Position numbers and translations under genes: made by a program
NCBI GenBank assembly: GCA_021464415.1
Contig: JAKCWG010000512.1
Span: forward strand, 1-64,000
Origin: Lonicera japonica
Taxonomy: Eukaryota; Streptophyta; Magnoliopsida; Dipsacales; Caprifoliaceae
Direction of reading: 5' to 3'
Length of the DNA stretch: 64,000 bases
Part shown: one piece after another, positions 11,840 through 23,474 of the stretch
How the letters are laid out: each line of letters opens with the position of its first letter
Position numbering within the stretch: the first letter of the stretch is position 1
The notes under the pieces: model-generated
Database searches by the model: none
Told to the model about the DNA's origin: nothing
What the model saw: the letters and a program-made list of their open reading frames with translations, nothing else

Positions 11840-14800
11840 TTTGACGCCTCGAATCCCGTTCTAAGATTTTTACCTCCGGGACTCGGTTAATCATGGATGC
11901 CGTGCGAGACGGCTGGTTTAAAATATTAAAATCACAATTTTTAAAAACTTTTTCTTGAATAAAAGCATGAACTAAACAAAAATCCTTTTTATTAAATTTC
12001 GGCATGTGGAGTTCATTTAAGTAACAAACCATCCTGTAACAAATCAAAACCATTTTCAGGCAAAAGTAACACATGGTCACATTTCAAATCCAACTCCACA
12101 TATGTGAAAACCTTGTATACAATAATTACAATTTATGTATCAATCCAAAGTTTATATACATGACAACCAAAACCAAAAGAGATTATACAACTCGGTCCTT
12201 ATTTAAAGGACTATAAAAATCTAAAGTCGTCAGAGGCTTCTATACTTGAATATCACGTGCTAACCTAGAAGCAGAACCTGCAAAACTGTTGAAAGGAGGG
12301 AATGAGCCATCTGGGCTCAGTGGGAACTATATAGGTTTTAATAGAAAATAAGTGCTTTATTTTGTTACAATGGTTTAAAAATAATGCTTATGCAATGCAA
12401 CCCACACACAAGTGCATTCTGAACCCCACTAGGACTCCTATCTTAGCCACCGAAAGCCAACTACCCAATCGACCGATCTCGTCCCTAGACTTTTCATGGA
12501 ACGGATCTCCACACATTCCTAAGTCATTAGTGGAGCGTTGGTATGAAATCGTCTCTTCACAAATAGTAGCTTCCTACGGTTCGCCATGCTATGGCGGAAA
12601 GGTTCTAAAGTATGCTAAACCATCCTCACACTATCCCGCACGTATACACAAAATCGTTTACTAATAGCCAAGCATTTATCGTTTTCTCTTTGAGATTAGT
12701 TCATTATGAATGTCCATACTTAGCCAACTAATAGGCTTTACCTTCTACCGTTCTTTCAAGTCATTATGCTACGGTGTCTCCCACTAAGCTATCAGTTAGC
12801 TATAATTACCACTCTAATTATTAGTAATTTATGCTCATTATGATCAAGAAAACTCTCTAAATTATCGACGAGTATTCTCACGCTCGTATTTCTTGTCTAA
12901 GGGCCAATAGTCATTATAACTTTCCACTTTATGTGTTAGTACATTATGAGTGGCCATTACTTTCCGATGTGTATTATGATCCGTCCGATCATGTCCAAAA
13001 TCAAATAACGTGATTCCCATCACATCCGAGGCATTATATACATAAACAACATAGATATGATACAACAACAATAACAATAATAATATCCAAACACATCACA
13101 TCGGTCCGTATCCTATCTCTTGCATAATGCCTCAGTTTTATCCTGCGGTCATCTAGGCCTAGAACAACCGATCCCGAAGGCTCTTGTCCATGTCTCCTCC
13201 GAGTGGGGAGTGGCTCAGGGACTTGGTTCTCCAAGTAATTATTCGGAGATAACCCACGCATGACACTTTCCTGGGGATGACACTCCGAATAGTTAACGAG
13301 GAGAACACCTCATACAAGCCACGTCGACATGGAAATAACTACACCAGGAGACCCCCTAGCAAGGTGGTGTCCATTAGTAGTACAACTACTATTTGGGAAA
13401 CTCACCAATTGGATAGTAGTGGCACACGAGATCTACTCCGCTTGCTGGGAAAACTTGTCTAATAAAGAACACATAGTCCAGTTGAAAGGCAAGATACAGA
13501 GAGTGGGCTCTCATTTGTGGACAATTCAACCACAGGTGGAGTCACCTCCTTCCTTTTTCGTGCACGGTTTAGGGACTTTCACCCATGGGCAGCAATTAGG
13601 CGGCCCGTTTTCGAGTCACGCGGGAGCTACCCGATGCTCAGTTTAATAATCTAGCCCATATGTGTGATCGCAATAACCGGGAATATCATTTTCATTCATA
13701 ATGAATATCATCATCAACATCACACATATGGCATATCACATATGTAAATATAATCTATCATAGCCCACTATCCATTTATCATCATTAACATCGTCATTAA
13801 TAATTTCTACAAGCGTCTTCATCACGTGTATAGCACATATGGTTACCGTCACATGGTTATTCACATTATAAGGCCAACTAGTTTATTATTCGCATCGTAT
13901 ATCTCATTATGTGTATCAAACTAAGGCCGTATGTGCTTAATTAGGATCCTCACGTCATTCTATCAAGCCAAGTATTGGTTATTTACTTCTAGTTCAATCG
14001 GTGTATAGACGGCCCTATAATTTATATATACATAGAAGCATATCCATGGCAAGTTCAACTACGTATACTTAGTGCCACAAATATCTCTAACCAACCAAAC
14101 CAAGGTAGTGACAAGGGTATATTGAGGTTGTATCATCATCATTAATATTCACTATCTTCTACATAAAGTTCTAAACTCGAAAGTCATCACATACGGTTCC
14201 CCTCTAAGGGTTTTTGGTGCAAATCTCAAGGGAAATACTCAATATCCTCAACTAACAACATCTCTACGTATATCTATCATATATAACCCTTAATCGATCA
14301 CTTTATGTGTCTAAAACCTAAAATCCCCAAATTTGGGTTCATACACTTAGCTACAAGAAAGGTTCCACATGAATTTCTAGGTATGCATGCTAAATCGTGG
14401 AACTAGATGATCAATCATGTTATAGTAATGATAATCTATCAATATCCATCACTAATCAAAGACTAATCTCACCCAAACCCCATGAAATGCAACAAGCCTA
14501 GGTTTTTAAGAAAATACCCATTTTGAGTAGAAAACTCTAATTCAACATGTAATAATTGGAAAAATATATTTAATACTAGTGTTTCCACCTTAGAGAGGCC
14601 AAACCCACGAGATGATGTTGCGTAGATGCCAAATCACAAAGCCTAACTCGAGCTTAAGAATCCATGGAGGAAGGAAGGAGGAAGAAGATGATGAATAGTG
14701 ATGTTAGGAGGATGATTTGGTGTTAATTATGTAGGGATTTTATGTATGGATGATGGATGCCCAATGATCTCTCAAACACTCCCTAAAAATGAGCTCTTAT

Positions 14801-14878
14801 CTCTTTCTAACTCCTTTTTTGTGTGTAGCTCAAAAATGAGAAGAAGAGGGGTCAAAAATCTGGTTTATACATAAAAAA
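11840..14878 (-). mobile_element. Long LTR (gypsy type, 'X-prime')
   Basis: The left end GACGCCTCGAATCCCG and following text (GACTCGGTTAATCATGG, GCGAGACGGCTGGTTTA) parallel 1805-1890 of solo LTR X (GACACGGTTAATCACGG, GCGACGGGGGGTTTA). The block CCTGCAAAACTG...GAATGAGCCATCTGGGCTCAGTGGGAAC (12281-12335) parallels 2275-2335. CATGC at 11835-11839 and 14879-14883 may be the target duplication, although the right terminus is not a clean CA. It is non-coding; the short open frames inside are chance. The region 12700-12990 has a recurring TCATTATG motif. Confidence 0.5.
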
Positions 14879-14891
14879 CATGCCCAGGTTA

Positions 14892-17380
14892 TGTAATACC
14901 TCGTATTTTAATTTGTTTTAATTGGGTTAGGTGTAGTATGATTTAATTATATTGGTTAAGGTGAAAAAATGATAAGTGTTAACTTTGTACAGGTGAAGGG
15001 TGAAATTTCGTGTGAGGGAGTCTCGTAGCATTTCAACACATCAGATTTTGTTGTATTCACTCCTTTATAGTTGTATAAGTGATCGTTTGGTGATTCGGGT
15101 GGTCCGAATCAATTTTGGTTCATAAATAAGAAGTTTTGATCCTATGCGATTTCCTTATTTTTAGCCAACTTTGGATTATCGTAACTTTCTCATCTTTTAT
15201 CCGATTTGACTGTTGTTTATTCTTACTTCTAGATTTCATGCCATTCTACAACTTTTGTGTTTTGGCCGAAGTCCAATTCGCACTCCTCGTTGACCAAAAC
15301 AGGGCCCGAAGTTGGCCCATTGCTAAATTCTGGTCTTTCGGTAGCGCTTTGGCAGAGCGCTGTCTTCGGTGAATTTCTGGGAATTATTGGTCCATAATTT
15401 GGAAAAACTTCCAACTAGTAAGTTGTAGAGCTTTGAAATACCTTTCCTTGGACATAAAGAACGCCTCAATCGGAATTCCGAGTCAAAAGTTATGGTTGAA
15501 ACAAAAACAGTGTATCAGAGCAGCAAAATTACACGCGGACCGGTATGGAAAGTCCAGACTGATGCGTGGACCGGTATGGGCTTTTTGAATACCGGTCCGG
15601 CAGCTGGCCAATGTCAGTTTTGAGCGTTTTTAAGTGTTCATTTGATCTCTTTTGCCCCAAACTTCGACCAAAATAGACCCACAAGCCTTTAGAGAATTCT
15701 AGAGAGAGGGAGAGGAGTTCTTAAGCAAATTTTATCTATTTTTCACTCATGATCCAAGATTAAAGCTCCAAATCACTTGAATTTCTTCTCCTTTGCTACT
15801 ATTCATCGTCTTCTTCATGCAGATTGCTTGGGGGAGAGCCGCAACCTTCATCCTTTCTTCTTCGTATTCACTCATAAGTCGAGGTAGGGGTTATATGTTC
15901 TTAAACTTGAACTTTTGGCCAGGTTTTATGAATATCATCATAAGCTCTCTCCATTTGTCTTATTTATCTAAAGTATGGCCCATAACATGATGTTTTATGA
16001 TTAATAAAGATCTAAAACTAAGGTTTGAGGCAATTGATGCTATGTACACTTGATAGTATGATCTTATTTGACTAAAAATGGATGATTTATACATGTATGT
16101 TAAATATGATGATTTTTCCTATTGATATCAATGATATATGATCAATTGAGTATGACTCCACGTATTTAAGCAAGATATGCCATATAAGCTCTATGATTAC
16201 ATGTTATTGATTCATATGGAGGTTCTTTGGGTATGTATGTGTTGATTTAAAAAAAGGGGGGGGTTTTGTATACACTAAAGGACATGGACATGATTTTGAT
16301 GGAGTTTATATGGCATATGTAGCTTATATTTTATATATGATGCATTAGTTGGGACAAGATATGCCACTTGAACTTGATAGCATGTAATATAGACTAGTAA
16401 GCGATGTTCCTTGAATATACATGCTTGGTTGTTTCCAAGTGAATTTGTAAATGGGTTATGTATACGATAAGGAACATGGCTACATGATGAATGAAGTTTA
16501 AATGGCATGTGTTGTTTTTAGCTGTCATAAAGAGCATATATGCATGTTGTGCATCATTATTGTGTCAACCGCACTCTTGAAGATTCTTCGGCAAGCTTGG
16601 ATTCCCTTATGGCCTATCGAATGGGCGTATATCTCTTATTATGATGCTGAAAGCTTCATTATATATATATCTGCTCGGAGGCTACATGGAGGCTTATTTC
16701 TTATGGCAATTCATGGCAGTTTTATTTATATTTTGATATTGTCTTATCGGATACAATTGGTTGATTGATCTTTTGGAAATGATTGTGCTTGGTTGTGGAT
16801 GACCAAGGGTGTTGTGAATTCTGTATGAATATATGTTTTCATGGTGCTTGCCGGGATGGAAAAATAGGCAGGGCCCGGTGCCCTTGGGTTGAAAAGCCCT
16901 AAACCCCTGGGGGATATTGTTTGGCCGCCAATAAGCCACCGGCGAAAGACCCGGGAACCTTGGCATTGGCAATGCACCATGAATTCGATTCTTTTCTAAG
17001 GAAGATAGACGGGATTGTTGTTCCACTTCCTGGGTATGATAATATTTGGTATGCCGTTTGAGGCGACGAATTCTATATTGTGACGCTAGCTCGGATTCTT
17101 ATTGAAGCAAACTATGGTTATATTATATTCTCTTGGAGCTGATGAATTTCATAAGGCCATGTTGGCTTGGATTTTCACTGGCGCGTATCATCAAGGCTTG
17201 GAAATAGGTTGACACAAAGGGAGGTAACCTGCATATGCATGAGCACGCATTATCATGAACTAATGACGTCTACGATACGTTACAATTAATGTTTAAATTG
17301 TACTTTGAAAGGATTTACTTTGTTTACGATAACAAATCAAGTTATGTTTTCAAAGTTTCACCCTTTTTTCCCCCCCATAC
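14892..17380 (+). mobile_element. Long LTR (gypsy type, 'Y-prime'), right end truncated
   Basis: Starts TGTAATACCTCGTATTTTAA, a standard gypsy LTR start, directly after GGTTA. It contains the same ATACCGGTCCGGC motif as the LTR at 5332 (15591-15602) together with two ACCGGTATGG copies upstream, and the 'gtagagctttgaaatacctttcc' type segment near 15420-15450 that is common in Tekay-like LTRs. No matching GGGGCATCACA right end is found before the RNase H fragment at 17385, so the right side looks deleted. The end coordinate is approximate. Confidence 0.45.
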
Positions 17381-17384
17381 ATTA

Positions 17385-17735
17385 TCAGAGTATTATAGAC
17401 CACCATCTGTCTTGCCCCTAAGTCACTAGTTATTCTTAAGCTTGATATGATTGATTCGTACTCAGCCTCATTGTTGGATGCATAGAAAAAAAAAATTCAG
17501 AGCTATCTCCAGGGTGTTGGCCTCATGAGTGATCAGTACTTACCTAGCACCGGAGCCTTGTAAGTTGGAGGCTCCATCCCAATGAAGTATCCATATGGGA
17601 ATTTTTGGCTGCAAGTTCATTGATGTGGTGGGGCTCGAGGTGCCTAGGTCCACAGGTGGCAGCGTTTTAGTTGCTCAAGGACTTGCTCCTCAGTGTAAAT
17701 GAACTATGCGATTAAGTCTGCTACGACTTGGAATG
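17385..17735 (-). pseudogene. Ty3/gypsy (Tat-like) RNase H fragment
   Basis: Read on the minus strand in broken frames: WILHWDGASN...GSGA, then THEANTLEIALNFFFYASNN, EAEYESIISSLRITSDLGAR, QMVV. The order D-G-A-S-N-x-x-G-S-G-A / ASNNEAEYEA / LG is the archaeal-type second RNase H domain carried by Tat and related plant gypsy elements. Upstream (17700-17735) is VADLIA, matching the VADFIAE linker that precedes it. It contains stops and a poly-T slippage run, and is truncated on both sides. Confidence 0.7.
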
Positions 17736-18219
17736 AAACAACCCAAATGTATGCATAACTGTTGAGTTATTTATCATTTTGATAAAATTATTATTTTCAA
17801 ATTATATTAATGGAAATTTCATATATAAAAGGAAAAAATCTTATCACATTCGAAATGAGAAATTTCCTACCGGTAGAACTCAACATCAACTTGAAGGTGG
17901 CATGAACAATAAAACAAAGAAATCAATATATAATTGTAAGAATTTCCTGTTCATAGAACTCAACATCAACCTAATCAATTTTTTCATATAAGTTTGGCAC
18001 AATCAGCAATAGAACGAATTAACGTGGTTCATGTTATCGTATAATGCAAACATTAATAGAAAAAAATAAATGAAATACATGAAAATCCCACAAAAAACCA
18101 TATAGGGTTTGAAAAAAAATACAAACATGAAAAGGGCAAGGAAAATGATATTACTTGTCAACTGACCCATGATCTAATTACAAAGCAACAATATTTATAT
18201 AAGATAAAGACTCCACCAC
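17736..18219. other. Unassigned AT-rich spacer
   Basis: No convincing coding region, terminal repeat or RNA gene seen. Two short similar segments share AATTTCCT and AGAACTCAACATCAAC (17863-17890 and 17940-17970), suggesting a small internal duplication about 77 bp apart. Confidence 0.3.
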
Positions 18220-18900
18220 TGGATAGGCTCCAGGCACGTGTAGATGGGCACGCTTGTCAATTGTAGGAGTATTGGTGAGCGGGAGGGTTAAGAAGGCCAT
18301 GGGGTCGATGGGTAGAGCAGCAAGGCTGTAGGGGCACTATGTAAAGGCATGGGGCTATTGAAAAATGCCATGCACAAGCGTGTTAATAGCGATGCAGAGG
18401 GCATGGCCGTGCACATGGTGATGTAAAGATGGGGGAAAAGGTATGCTCATCACGACGCTAAAACATGGGCACGAATGTGAGCATGGCGATGTAGAGATGG
18501 GAGCATGGCGATGTGGAGACAAGGTCTGGCGTAATCATGGTGCGATGAAGAGACATGGGCACGGATGTGTGCAATGCGCTTTTGAGAAGAGGCACGGGCA
18601 TGCGCATGGCGATGTAGAGATGGGGCATGGATGTGTGCAGATACGGGGACACAATCGTTCGCATGGTCATGTTGAGGCAAACACAGGCTCGGTCAAGGTG
18701 AAGTAGATCGAGACAAGGGCACAAGCGTGTGCATGGCGATGTAGAAACAGGTGCGCGGGGTTGAGTAGGGCCTCGGGGCCTTTAGATCGAACATAAGTGT
18801 TGAATAGGGCCCTTAGGGTCCTTAGACCATGCTGCGCATGGCCATGTGCACAGAGTAATTGCTGTGTGGACCCGTGTAGGGAATGGAAGGAAGCACCCTG
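18220..18900. repeat. Degenerate GC-rich minisatellite
   Basis: A run of diverged short units built from GCATGGCGATGTAGAGATGG and GGGCACGGATGTGTGCA, clearest at 18440-18760. Because the units recur, several frames stay open on both strands (His/Met/Gly-rich on plus, His/Ala-rich on minus); these are by-products of the repeat, not genes. Base composition is markedly richer in G than the neighbours. Confidence 0.65.
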
Positions 18901-19229
18901 TGACACAAGGCCAGGCCCTAAAGCACGAAAAAATTACATGAAACAATAAAATTTCCTATAACACAATAGAAACATGAACTCAGCATTACCAATATTTATT
19001 AGGGTCTAAAAAAAATTATCGTGAAACAGACTGCTCAAGCCCAATCATCACAGCACCATAACGGGAAAAATCAGCAATAGAGAACTATGTTATGGACAGT
19101 AGCACATAAGGGAGCATTAGTAAATTTAGCCCCACAACTGAAACCAAATCTTTGTTAATTAAATATTACAAATGGTGAAAGGACATTTGAAGCAATAATC
19201 TATGCAAATAATATACATGTTTGGTAAAT
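18901..19229. other. Unassigned AT-rich spacer
   Basis: Nothing recognisable on either strand: no open frame with family motifs, no terminal repeats. Confidence 0.3.
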
Positions 19230-19237
19230 ATTATAGC

Positions 19238-21070
19238 CTCTAATGCACAGATACTTTAGTTAGGGTCGGAGTATTGATATAAGATACGTATCTTGCATGG
19301 TGTGAGAATTCGGATCTCCAACTCGTATTTCTCTAGGTTTCTTTTGTTGGAGGAAAATGTGTTTTGTAGAGTCGCCAATTTGTTTTTTGAGAAAACAAAC
19401 AAAAGATCGTATAAAAGACAATTCAATAATAAACTATCTTTCATACGTTTGAAATCAGAGATTAATTGAAAACTTATTTTGCTAGGGTTCGGGAACTACG
19501 TTACGAATTGGGAAGGTGTTAGGCACCCAATTCGCCATTTTGGTCTCTTAATGGATCATGTATTTAATTCCTATTTTAGATATCTTGCAAGTAGTTCGAA
19601 TGGTTTTCAAAATAGTCCTTTCCTTATAAATTCAGTTTTAAAGCAATATTTTAAAATCGGACTAGAGCTTTGTGAGCGCCTACGTATTCATTCAGATGAT
19701 GAAATCAGAGTCTCGTAATTCCATTTATTTGGAAACTGTTTTTGTATTTTTGTTTTGTTTTGAAAACGTGTTAAAACAGGTTTTTATCTTTTTGTAAAAC
19801 TTAGAAAGGACTTGTTTTGAAAGCAGTTGACTTCTTTGCAAGTTATATAATTTTCAATATTAAAACCTGTATTTAAAATGTAGTATTAAAATTCAGGAGA
19901 GTTATAGAAAGACGTACCTAATGCGTTTGAAGAATAAAGACTGCTTGCTTGCTTGCTTCTTTCTCTCTCTAGAACTTTCTTTCTCTAACTTTCTCTCTCT
20001 AGAAATACTCTCCCTAGAATTTTCTCTCTCTAACTTTCTCTATAAAAAGATTCTCTAATAACCTTGATAGAGTTTCTCCTCTCTAAAAACTCTATTGAGT
20101 GTTCATGCTTCAAATGAGACCCCAAGGGTCTTATTTATAGCAAAATTTCCACTAAAAAACACTTCAAAAGAGGCCAGCCGCAGGGGGTGCGGCTAGGGCG
20201 TGCAGCTTAAAGCCAACCGTACGGTTGGGAGCCAACCGTGCGGCTAGGAAGCGTGCGGTTGGCTCTTAAAAAACTAAATTTTTCTTGACACGCTTGAAAG
20301 TAAGGATTTTTCCTAATGGTTTCTTATATGCATGATGACTCAAGACTTAATGCGGAATGCTTATTTGTATGAAAATCAAGTTCACACGAGAGTCATGGAT
20401 TGGGGTGTTCACATATGGATATGTGATGGATACGGTGGGATACGTACATGATATGTATCCAAATATCTAACATTTTTTTATTTGTTTTAAAAATTTTAGA
20501 TACGGAAGGGATACGGGAAGGATATGGGAGTGATATGGCGAGGATACTTATGGGATACGGAAAGGATACGGGAGTGATATGGCGAGGATACTTGTGGGAT
20601 ACGACGGGGTAAGTTTTGTAATTTTTTTTACTGGAGTCACTTTAAAAATAACAAATAATTCCTTTAATATAGAAACCTCTAAAAGAGACTTAGATTTTTC
20701 ATTTACAGCTCAGTGAATAAGTTAACCCTTTTATTAGAAGATGAAGTGATCGACCAAAACATTCCGTCCTTTGTTTACGATCATCGTTGTTCAGTTTTTA
20801 TCCTTCTTTTGGTATTCAAGTTAGAATATTATATCTACTTTTAAGTTATTATGCAATTAAATTGCTCAGTCGTTTGTTTTAGTTTTATGAATATTCATGA
20901 TATTGTTCATAAATTTATAAAATTCTTATAACTGAATAATTAAATATATATATAATAATTATTTTTTATTATCCGTATCAAAGGCGTATCGTATCCTATA
21001 TTTTTCTAATTTTTCCATATCACTGTATCGGTGCCGTGTCGTATCCGATACTCGTATCCGTGCTTCATAG
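19238..21070. mobile_element. hAT-type non-autonomous element with GGATACG repeats, split by a solo LTR
   Basis: Flanked by the perfect 8-bp duplication ATTATAGC at 19230-19237 and 21071-21078. The left terminus CTCTAATGCACAGATAC and inverted right terminus CTATGAAGCACGGATACG are related. The interior after 20419 is full of GGATACG/GGATATG units on the left and CGTATCC/GTATCG units on the right, i.e. subterminal inverted motif arrays. A 1113-bp LTR sits at 19301-20413, so the original element was about 0.7 kb. No transposase. Confidence 0.75.
19301..20413 (+). mobile_element. Solo LTR of family T1, copy E
   Basis: Runs from TGTGAGAATTCGG to GGGGTGTTCACA, flanked by CATGG (19296-19300) and TATGG (20414-20418), a 5-bp target duplication with one mismatch. 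It shares GAGTCGCCA...TTTGTTTTTTGAG and GGTGTTAGGCACCCAATTCGCC with the other T1 copies. A CT-rich run (19945-20040) leads into TATAAAAAGA at 20041, a possible LTR promoter. GC-rich palindromic sequence is at 20165-20270. It lies inside the GGATACG hAT-type element, so it is the younger insertion. Confidence 0.75.
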
Positions 21071-21078
21071 ATTATAGC

Positions 21079-22580
21079 CCACTTATTTCTCTCTACTAAC
21101 ATTTTAATGAATTAATACAACGATAAGATTTTTCCAAAAATACATATAACTAGAAGTCATGGAAGAAGTTGGTTATGCAAAACATATAGTAATTAACATA
21201 GACAATAAGCCTGCAAAACAATTATTGCGTATTTACTTAAGTAAACTTTAATTCCATCATAAAATTGAAATTAATTTTCAACAGCAAAACAATATAATGA
21301 AGTACTTAAGTGTTTGCTTATCAAATCGAGGACATCGGATATAACATATGTCTTTGCATGATGTGCGCATCAATTGTCTCTTTAGATGAAGTTCCTTTTA
21401 ATGAAAAATACAGGTTGGATTATATAGTTAAAGAAAGGTGGTGTTGTGCAAGAATTCAATTTTTGGTTTATGGCACATTTGAAATGAGAAAATTTTGCAA
21501 TTTAGTTGCGTACAATTAGCGCGACAAGATCAAAAAGTATGCCTACAAGATTGGGTACCCATGTATATAGGGATGAAAATAAAAGAAATACAAGCATATC
21601 CTATATATAACCATAGGGAGTCAATTGAGATTCTTGAAAGGGAAAGAAAAATTACACTACTAGTCGGACCTATTTGGTTGAACCACGATCGAATTTATGG
21701 TATCCATTGTTAGAAATTTCAACTCAAATTAACAACTTCAGCTCAGCAATATTTATTACAAAAGAGGCGTACTGCTTAAGCAATAACAACAGCACAAAAT
21801 TCTTACTGATTGGCAACCAATATATTGAAGTTAATAAAGTAGATGAAGTTCTTTTTAAAGAGAAAATTATAGCAGTGGGTTATACTTAAAGAAAGGTGTT
21901 TCTATTCAATGGTTGAAGCAGGTTTACGTTAAGGTCGTTTATGGTTACATGGTTGACGCAAAAAAACTTTGAAATATTCTTCTACACTTTTGTATATATA
22001 ACGCATAATTTCAGGGGAAGTGTAATAAGGTCAAATACATGGCATTGAGTTTTCAATGAGTTGGTGACAAATCATTTTTTAACTACTATAATTCACATAG
22101 GATTAAATCCTATAATAAAATGATGATGAAAGAGAAATAGTGAATGCCAATGGATCTATAAGAAAGGATAAATATACCAATGTAAGTGCAAGTAAGAATA
22201 GACAGACCCATAGATAACAAACTTATATATACAAGAGTTGGGTGATACAAAAGAGGAAAAACCCAAAGGAGCTAGAGACAATTCACATACCGATTTTAAA
22301 AACATAAGTTGCATTAGAGAATGAACCGTCACCAGAAGATACCTTGAGCGGATATGGGAAAATCTTACATATGCCACTCTTAGCCGCTTCCTTCAGTGTA
22401 TATTCCTTTTAAAAGAGAACATTACATTGTTTCCACTATGGGCATGGTCAATTTAAAATCCATTCTGATAAACAAGTAACTTCGAGTAATGCTTGCTAAT
22501 TGCATAAAACACAGCTTCTTTAATGGCTAAAGCTTTAAAAAGAAATCAGTTTAAAGTCCTTTAATTTTAGTGCTCGTTCG
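21079..22580. other. Unassigned region with broken open frames
   Basis: Three consecutive short frames at 21310-21889 (containing LDEVPFNEKYRLDYIVKERW, ESIEILERERKITLLVGPIW and the like) stay open more than the surroundings and use all three frames in turn. This could be a decayed coding exon, but I do not recognise a family. 21890-22580 shows nothing identifiable. Confidence 0.25.
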
Positions 22581-22587
22581 GCTTGAG

Positions 22588-22742
22588 TGCTTGTTTGTTC
22601 CTGGAATCTAAAATGGTAATTTCACATGGAAAGTGCGAGCTTCATCAACTTATAATTCAACTTGATAACATGAATTGTAAGAGAGAACTTCTAATGTGAA
22701 TTAACCAATTTAGGATTCTAAGAATGAACTAAACGAGGCAAC
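22588..22742. mobile_element. Small MITE, TGCTTGTTTGTTCC family
   Basis: The left arm GTGCTTGTTTGTTCCTGGAA continuing to TAAAATGGTAATTTCACAT is matched, inverted, by the right arm TTGCCTCGTTTAGTTCATTC continuing to TAAATTGGTTAATTCACAT. Related copies lie at 35785-35955 and about 36560-36731. Non-coding; the superfamily is not certain. Confidence 0.5.
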
Positions 22743-23474
22743 CTAGGCAAAGATTAAGATCGACCTAATCTCCCAGTGAAACATTAGTCCACAAAATTGA
22801 AATTGAAATGATTAAAAAAAATATAGATTACTTATTCCAAATATGCTCAAATAAGAATTAAAAATCAAACAAAACACATAATATAGTACCCATAACACAA
22901 CTAAACCATATCATCTTGTCCACTATACAGTAACATTCTGCAGAGGAAATACATTCATTGAGAAAGAAAGAAGTTGTAAATAGGGTAGCTTCTCTGATAA
23001 TTGCCCCAAACATGTACATCACTGTCAACCTGAGAACAACTGTTTGCATCTTCGAATCCATTTGTCCTGCATGCCTTAAAAAATATATTAGGAGAGAATG
23101 GTGGATATATTTCATCAATTCAAGCTTGAGCGGATTCCTTATAAATAGGATAAAGAGGTATATAGTTATCCTTATCATAGACTTCATATTTTAAGAGTAT
23201 ATATAAATTACGGGAGTATATGCGCTATTGTAAACATAGCTAAAGCAGATAATCTCAACGATGATGAAGCATTATTTCGATTTACAAATTAAATTCAAAA
23301 GAGTGAATAAATCGTGCTATGGTTAGACTTATATACTCCATCTGTCTACAATTTAAGGTCGTATTTTTGTTTTCTAGGACTTCTCAAATAAGAATTGAAC
23401 TTTCCTTTTGAGACATAATCAATGGACAAAGAATCTCATAATGTTAAAAATTTAGTTTTATCTTTAACCACTGC
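22743..23474. other. Unassigned region with a Stowaway-like remnant
   Basis: No gene recognised. At 23336-23360 the text ACTCCATCTGTCTACAATTT resembles one end of a Stowaway-type MITE (CTCCCTCCGTCCC), but no matching inverted end is evident, so it is at best a fragment next to the 3' end of the receptor-like-protein pseudogene. Confidence 0.3.

Noticed and set aside
18443..18906. His-rich and His/Ala-rich open frames on both strands
   Set aside because: Produced by the minisatellite; multiple frames are equally open.
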